From Lutjanus erythropterus (taxonomy: Eukaryota > Chordata > Actinopteri > Lutjaniformes > Lutjanidae), in contig CM034604.1 of NCBI GenBank assembly GCA_020091685.1, positions 4,949,820 through 5,013,819 of the forward strand: 64,000 nt of DNA, in the 5' to 3' direction. Position 1 is the stretch's first letter. Each line of letters starts with the position of its first letter. A program made the translations under genes and the position numbers. Shown in pieces: positions 58,018-64,000 of this stretch. The notes beneath the pieces are model-generated. The model saw only the letters and a program-made list of their open reading frames with translations, was not told the DNA's origin and did no database searches.

Positions 58018-59870
58018 TTAATTCAGTTTTGATGTATTATACTGAGGCCAATTATCTAAAAACATGATTTGAAGAAGACACAAGTATTTAAAATTAATTT
58101 TGGCTGCAAGTACGTTTATTAAAATGATAAAGGATATTTATGCTGTGGAGAAGCTGCAAGTGAAGTGAAATGAAAGGTGTAAAGATTTTCATCTCAGTCT
58201 GCTCGCAACCCTTCCTCCAACCTCCTTTCTGTTGGTGTTTTTTTTCTTTTTGTCTGTCTGGTTTTGGTTCTTTTTATAAAGTTTCCATGATTTTGAATGC
58301 CGTTCTCTGTTTTGTACTTGTCTCTCTTTGTCTTTCAGAAAAATAAATTAGGAGACATGCTCAAAAAGCCTTGTTGTTGTCAAATTATTTGTGAAATCCT
58401 CTCAATAAAAAAACATAAACTTCAACATAAGATTAGAAAACAGATTCCATTCAGTTTAGATATATTATACTGAGGCCAATTATCTAAAAACACGATTTTA
58501 AAAAGACACAAGTAATTATTAGTATTTAAAATTAATTTTGGCTGCAAGAAAGAAGGCCATAACTAGAAATTGTTTACAGCCACAACCACCTATATTACAA
58601 TAATGTCTTGAAATTATTGAGGATATTTATGTTATGGAAAAGCAAGGAAAGTGCATTCATGAAAAATGTAAGAATGTTCATCCTTGTCTGCCCCAGTTTT
58701 TGCATACCTATACACTATTTCTTTTTTCCCTTTTGTGTTATTTTTTTCTTGCAAAGAAAAAAAAATCAAAATAAGATTAGAAAACTTGTGTATTAGACTG
58801 AGGCAAATTACCTAAAAATATGATTTTAAGCAGACACAAGTATGGTTATTTTATTTTGTAATTTATTTCTTGGGTGTCCCTGTTAGCTGTCTAAAGATGT
58901 TCATCCCAGTCTGCCCAAACTTTCTTCATTTTCTTTCCTTTGTCTTTTTCAATTTCTTTCTCAAAAACAAATGTGGAAAAAGAAGAAGAACAACAACAAC
59001 AAAAATAAACCCTGAATCAAATCAAATTAAAACCAAAGAATGGGTGCAGCTCAAAGCGGCTCAAAGCAAGGTCTCCCTAAAACTTCAACTATATGCGAAA
59101 CAAACTGATGGTGGAGATGGTGGGGGTGGAGGGTGTTGCTTGGGCCTGAATTATGGGGTTCTCGCTTGCCTCTTTGGTCCTCTGGCTGTATAAATGTAAC
59201 TCTAGTGGTCATTATTGTAATGTTCTGCATTAGATTACATTATATCATGTTATGTTATATATATTATATTATATTATATTATATTGCATTTATTATGTTA
59301 TATTGTATCCTACTGCATTATTGTATGTTGTGTTATATCATATTGTTTATAATGACGATATTGATGTTATATTATTATCAAAATATTTTATCATTATATG
59401 ATCATTACAGAATTGATAATATACATTTACCTTCTCTCTGCCATGTATGTCATTTGACTACTCTGTCTCTCATGCACATGCACACACACACAGGCACACA
59501 CACTTACATACATCACACACATATCCTATCGAAGCCAACCTAATTTCTGCTGCCTGACTGCTTTATGTTATCATGTCCTGTCTAAGCTGTCTGTATGTCT
59601 GTCCACTGTGTCCTTTATTGTTTTCCTGTGTTACTATTTTGTTGTTGTCACGCTATTTAAATAACAAAATTGTCTAGTTTTGATTCTTTTATGAAGTTTG
59701 CATGAGTTTGAATGTTATTCTCTGTTTTCTTACTTGTCTGTCTTTATAGTCTGTGATTACATATATACAAAAAAACATCATGCTGAAAAAGGCCAGAGTC
59801 TGAAGACGAAGGATTTGTGAAATTCTCTCAATAAAAACAAACATAAGTTTGAAAAAAATAATAAAAATAG
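58018..59870 (+). repeat. Imperfect tandem array of ~200-420-bp units
   Basis: Three successive units start with ATTATACTGAGGCCAATTAT (58035), the same at 58469, and ATTAGACTGAGGCAAATTAC (58793). Each continues with ACATGATTTxAAxxAGACACAAGTA, most with GAGGATATTTATG..ATGGA, and all with TTCATCxxxGTCTGCxC. A fourth partial copy at about 59690-59870 shares TTTGAATGTTATTCTCTGTT and TCTCAATAAAAACAAACATA with 58290-58420. Units are increasingly truncated. No coding capacity. A (TATTA)n stretch lies at 59240-59290 between units three and four. Confidence 0.65.
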
Positions 59871-60099
59871 GTGAAGGTGTAGCATGCGGCAGCTTTGACA
59901 TCCTGCATTTGTTAATTTGCTCATTGTGACCGGCCAATTTATCTTACACTCTTCACCGAACGAACAAGAAAATCTGTCGCGCAACAAACATCAGAGATGA
60001 GTTTGGAACCAAGAACATCACACCCTCAGTGTTTGCCTGATCCCAATTAGTCACCACAGCTCAGACAAAAGAAGCTGTTTTCCAATAATAAAAAAAAAA

Positions 60100-60830
60100 A
60101 AAGTTCTACTTCTCCAACAACTTGTGCTACACTTCATTACACCATTATAATTGGCTGCCTGGGATCGGGAGCGAAATTCTTTAGCCTGGTGATGCTTTCG
60201 CTGTGCGCTGCTTGCTCCTGTGTCTGGCTCTAATTGATTTCAGGTTGTCTGCATAGACTGGCTAATTCATTTTAATTCATAGGAATAAAGCCCAAGTCCA
60301 GAGAAACCTACGCCCGTGCTTATCACACGGAGATAAAAGTTTTTTTTCCCGCCCCTTCAGGCTGCAAAAGGCAATTTGTGGAGTGGCCTGCTTAGCTCGC
60401 GATGATGGCGTGGGGCCATAGCATTAATCAGAAAGAAAGCAGGGGAGAGAGAGAGTGAGAGGGGGAAACGGAGAAGGAGATGGGCTCCTGGCTTAGGCTT
60501 CTTTAAGCTTTGCGAGAGATTTGTCAGTTACAGTTTTATTATTCGACATATTTTCTCAGTTCAAAGAAAGAGCTGACAAAACAAATAAATCATGACTCCA
60601 GGCTGCATCTTTCCTGTCCGCAACCATTAGACTATTTCATGGCTCTGAATTCTCCAGCTGCAGAGAATCGCTCAAACATTCTTCATTATCTCCATTGATT
60701 TCTTTAGGCATTTTTTTTTTTCCTGGACAAACACAGACAAGGTCACGCCAAATGGTCTCCCGCCCCATTGACTCAGCCTAAACACTGGGGTGATGCTGGG
60801 AAATTTGAATATGCTTATATAATCAAAATC
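60100..60830. promoter_or_regulatory. Candidate conserved noncoding element in the lrfn2 intron
   Basis: About 700 bp of mixed, mostly non-repetitive sequence, unlike its AT-rich neighbourhood. Homeobox-like and other cores are dense: GCTCTAATTGATTTCAGG, GGCTAATTCATTTTAATTCA, AGCATTAATCAGAAAG, CAAATAAATCATGACTCC, GGTCACGCCAAATGG. No coding frame. A neural enhancer of lrfn2 is plausible but not shown. Confidence 0.4.
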
Positions 60831-61460
60831 GTGAACGGCCTCTCACTGGCTGCTCCTCACTGTTAGACTCACTGCAGCTGTACTGTAGAGGATTAAATGG
60901 GCCGTGACATTTTTCTGTCTGCGTCCATACCCCCGAATGTCTCCTGGTTGCCATAAAACATCCCCTCCATCGTCCTGTAATGGACAGATGCATTAGGAAG
61001 AGGAAGTTGTGCTGAAAATGGTGCAACTTTAGGCCTGTGGTTGGTGTCACAGTCTCCGCTTGGTAGAACTCAGAGAACAGCAGAGATCAAGAAAAGTTGC
61101 AGCCAGTCTGCAGGGAGGCTGCATGTATCTGGGTACACAGCAGCTAGCATGAAGGGAAATGCTCACTGTGCATACCATAACTAGAAAAACCAAGTACACA
61201 TGTGACAGCTTAGGAAGAGTGAAAGAGAGCAATATGTACAAAAGTATCAACGTGATATGAAAACTTCATTTGATCACAGTTTAATGTCTCTATAATTCTG
61301 TGGTTTATCGGTGAAGTTCATGAACTACACTGCAGGCTGGAGTCTGTTAACAGTGAGAAATAGACAGATAGAGCCACTTACATTATTTTAAGACAGGGGA
61401 GGCAGTGACAATGAGAAACCTTCTCGACACGACTTACACACAAGTTATTATTTTGAGACA

Positions 61461-61660
61461 GGGGAGACCAGGGGGACGGTTTTATTTAAAAATATTTTCC
61501 TACTTGAAATACACTAGTTATTTTTTGATGGGAGAAACACATATTAAATTTCATGCAAAAAGGTAGGGTTTTACCATCATCCCCTTTGGTGGCTGCAACT
61601 GTTGCACACCTCAAAGTAATCACATCACAGCCAATGTCTTTTTCTGTTTTTGCTGAAGAC
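61461..61660 (+). repeat. Fragment resembling the GGGGAGACC element
   Basis: GGGGAGACCAGGGGGACGGT recalls the terminus of the elements at 1626 and 2826, but no TA flank or right end is visible and the interior is diverged. Confidence 0.35.
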
Positions 61661-61859
61661 TAGCCAACTATTCTAGTGCTAACTAGATTTCAATTCAGAG
61701 TTAAACGTAACATTTTCATCTTCTAGCAGAAAAGTATGCCAATGCAGACAAACATGGTGCTTAAATTGCTTGAGTATATAGGTTTGTACAGATTTTAAAT
61801 TGATCTATAATGGTTTTATGTAGATTTGGTTTAAAGAAGAGAAGACATTTCATAAATAT

Positions 61860-61998
61860 CATTGCTAATTTGACCACCAAATGTGCAAACTCAGTACAGA
61901 AAGGCCTCGCCCCTGCCACAAAACAAGATTTGAACTCAGAACCTTCTTGCTGCGAGACAACAATCCTAACCACTGCACCACCACGGTTGTTACAAAAC
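61860..61998 (-). mobile_element. tRNA-derived SINE-like element
   Basis: On the minus strand GTGGTGGTGCAGTGGTTAGG resembles a pol III A box, and AAGGTTCTGAGTTCAAATCT a B box, followed by GGGCGAGGCCTTTCTGTACT and GAGTTTGCACATTTGG. This is the head of a very common fish SINE-like repeat (TGGTGCAGTGGTTAGCA ... GGTTCGAATC ... GGCCTTTCTGTGTGGAGTTT). Diverged; not a functional tRNA. Confidence 0.7.
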
Positions 61999-62600
61999 CC
62001 CCACCACAAATTATTATTGCAATATACAACTACACAAAATGTTATGAGTTTTAATTCACCATGTCATTACTTTGCACCCACTTATTTCCCAATATGGAGG
62101 CAAATTTCTTTAAAGGTCTTCTGTCAAAGCGAACCCTGGGTTTTGCCGTTCATGCAGCTGCTGGATGGTAGTAATTACTGGAGTGTGACACATCAAAGGC
62201 CCCGATTGATTGATGCCTATTTCTTTTACTAACCAGCGCTGCAGGTACTCTGCCTCTGATTACCTAGCAGGCTACTTCACATTTCCCCTCTTCATTAGGT
62301 TGGATATGGAGGCTATTTTGACGTATATGACTACAGGTGGGCCTTGAGATTTTGGCTTGCTCTTTGGGAGGACCTTCAGTGTCAGAGTTTGTTGTGTAGA
62401 GCCACTGACCTAGCTGCTGTATTTGACACATCTGGAGTGAGAACATGTTGATTTTGTGCGGAAAATCTTGGTCTGCAATGCAACTAGAAAGTATAGCTGT
62501 GGGATAAATGTAGTGAATTAACAAGACCAATATTTCACTCATGGAAAAACTCAAGTAAAGTAAAAGTATCTCACATTTATATTTAAGTAAGTGTAGTTAC

Positions 62601-62790
62601 CATAACAGAAAAAACACATTAAAATCACATGTGAAATGTGTGTTTTTCACGTGTTAAACATGCTCTTTGCACATGGGAAATGTGGTTTTTGAACATTTTC
62701 ATGGTGTAATATGTATATTCCCATGTGAATGTGATCACATGTAGCCACATGTGGCAAAGAGAGAGGAAATTTGAGTTTTTTTCTGTAAGG
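62601..62790. mobile_element. 190-bp hAT MITE packed with CACATG motifs
   Basis: Termini CATAACAGAAAAAACACATT and, reverse-complemented, CCTTACAGAAAAAAACTC. Flanks GTAGTTAC (62593-62600) and GTAGTTAT (62791-62798) are an 8-bp TSD with one mismatch. The interior has repeated CACATGTG/CATGTG and CACGTG hexamers (E-box-type). Confidence 0.75.
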
Positions 62791-63170
62791 GTAGTTATAT
62801 TCCACTGCTGGTAGAGTCTCAAATCCTCTTTGTAAAGGCTCTCTACAATAAACAAGTCTCTAAAGCCAAATTATGTTAAGATGATGTCTGATAAGAGTTC
62901 ATTGTTGATCCTCTTACGCTCCACTGACCTGATGCTGACATGCTGAAAATGACCAAAAAAAAAAAAAAATCTCATTTGCAGCCATAACTTGAGTCATCTA
63001 AAACATGCTTTGTAAAACATGCAGTTCCTTGAAATCCAGCACGTAATTTATCTCAAACTTCAATGCATCTTTTATATTGTCCAAAAACTTGCGACACACC
63101 TTAGAAAAGAATGAAGAGGCTTGAATTTTAGTTTTTGTTTTTTCAGAAAAGATTACAGAAGCTTTGACAG

Positions 63171-63717
63171 TGTTACATGCCGCCCCCTCTTGCTGATCAG
63201 CTTGATCCTGTCTCACTCTGTCTCTGCCTCCTTCCCAACAGGTTTGTCTGCTCAGTAATTGAAGCACCTATAAAGAGGGGGAGGGGACTGGCAGCAGCAG
63301 TGGGTTTGGTAGTGGTTGTCATGTGACCGCCTTGTAGTTACTTTTGGTTTTCTTTCTTCTTTGTTTCTCCTGGTGGATCCAGTAATTCGGTTTTCGTGGC
63401 TTTATTTCTTTTGTTTAAGCTGTAGTTTGGTTATGTTAGGGTAGAGGGGAGAACCCTGTTCTGCCGGCCCCACGAGGGCTGGACAGTGGTGGCTCCCCTT
63501 CTTTTGTTCTTTTTGGCTCGCCCACCAGTATTTAGCTAGTTTGGGAGGGGATTTAATTTAGTTAAGTTTTTTTAGGCTTTTGGTCTTTGTGTTGGTCACA
63601 TTGCTTGTCTACCTTTTTTAATTAAGAAACAAAACAAAACGTGGTTTCTTTCAACTCTTGGCTTGTTTGATTGATGTTCGGTCTCTTTGGTATGAGCTAA
63701 CTTAGGGGATCATAACA
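63171..63717 (+). mobile_element. Solo LTR, Ty3/gypsy, sister of the LTR at 39576
   Basis: Starts TGTTACATGCCGCCCCC and ends GGGGATCATAACA, 547 bp. It is nearly identical by eye to 39576-40111 over its whole length (TTGCTGATCAGCTTGATCCT, CACCTATAAAGAGGGGGAGG, CTTTCAACTCTTGGCTTGTT). Exact 5-bp TSD GACAG at 63166-63170 and 63718-63722. No internal region; looks fairly young. 63723-64000 holds nothing recognised. Confidence 0.88.
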
Positions 63718-64000
63718 GACAGACAAGTGAGACAAAAAAAATTCAGGTGATCCTTGACCCTCCACCACATTTAGTCTTGTCTTCTCTTGTTTGCCCTTAC
63801 TATATCTGCAGCAGCAGTTGCAGCATGGCTAATTTTAGCTGCGTTAGCCTCACCCTCTGCACTTTTCACCAGGGGTTTCTGAGGTGGACAATATGACAGA
63901 CTCTTACTTGTGAAGTCCTGCACCAGACACAGGTAAACGAGCTGGTGCAGGACCTGAAAAAATTTTATTACATATTTATATAAATTAACACGTGCTGGCA

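Larger units (their letters stand above)
53157..64000 (-). other. lrfn2 intron upstream of the last exon (partial)
   Basis: No leucine-rich-repeat exon occurs on the minus strand up to the window end, so at least 10.8 kb here is intron (or the gene's 5' part lies beyond). 53157-54590 and 54800-56050 show no exon; 55660-55682 is a (GT)n run and 55771-55788 a short (GGC)n stretch. 59870-60100, 60830-61860 and 62000-62600 hold no recognised gene. Confidence 0.75.

Noticed and set aside
61860-61998. tRNA gene
   Set aside because: A- and B-box-like words exist but no cloverleaf or anticodon arm; it is the head of a common fish SINE-like repeat.

Overview
This is vertebrate nuclear DNA, most likely from a percomorph-type teleost fish. 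It is AT-rich and has few genes. It is full of microsatellites, non-autonomous hAT, Tc1 and TTAA-type DNA elements, LINE fragments and LTR fossils, and its two recognisable protein genes match vertebrate families. There is no bacterial-style gene layout: no operons, no ribosome binding sites, no CRISPR. Calls rest on reading the sequence and on recalled family sequences; no database search was run.

Layout. 0-9 kb: dispersed repeats, a TA-flanked element with terminal inverted repeats, and a large inverted duplication (arms near 3.4-3.95 and 6.2-6.75 kb). 9-16 kb: several DNA elements with visible target-site duplications (TSDs). 16.3-18.8 kb: ankrd9 on the minus strand, with a likely promoter at 18.5-18.83 kb. 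19-52 kb: a long intergenic stretch with hAT-type elements, a Tc1 MITE (short non-autonomous element), LINE pieces, a solo LTR, a nested composite at 36.8-40.4 kb holding a broken Ty3/gypsy fossil, a Tx1/L1-like LINE end, a scrambled L2-like LINE, an orphan candidate exon at 27.6-27.8 kb, and a few non-repetitive homeobox-site-rich blocks that could be enhancers. 52.2-53.2 kb: the last coding exon of lrfn2 (SALM1), minus strand. 53.2-64 kb: the lrfn2 intron upstream of that exon, with minisatellite-like DNA, an imperfect tandem array, possible conserved noncoding blocks, a SINE, a small hAT MITE and a second solo LTR.

The most interesting observation is in ankrd9. Its coding sequence is split by a 1.25-kb hAT-like element flanked by near-identical 8-bp TSDs. 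The TSD itself carries a splice acceptor, and the target-site/element junction makes a possible GC donor. Splicing there would remove the insertion exactly and keep the frame (121 + 174 residues, 295 in total). This looks like recent intron gain from a transposon; the alternative is a disrupted allele. The two genes have no evident functional link: ankrd9 is known as a ubiquitin-ligase substrate receptor, lrfn2 as a synaptic adhesion protein.
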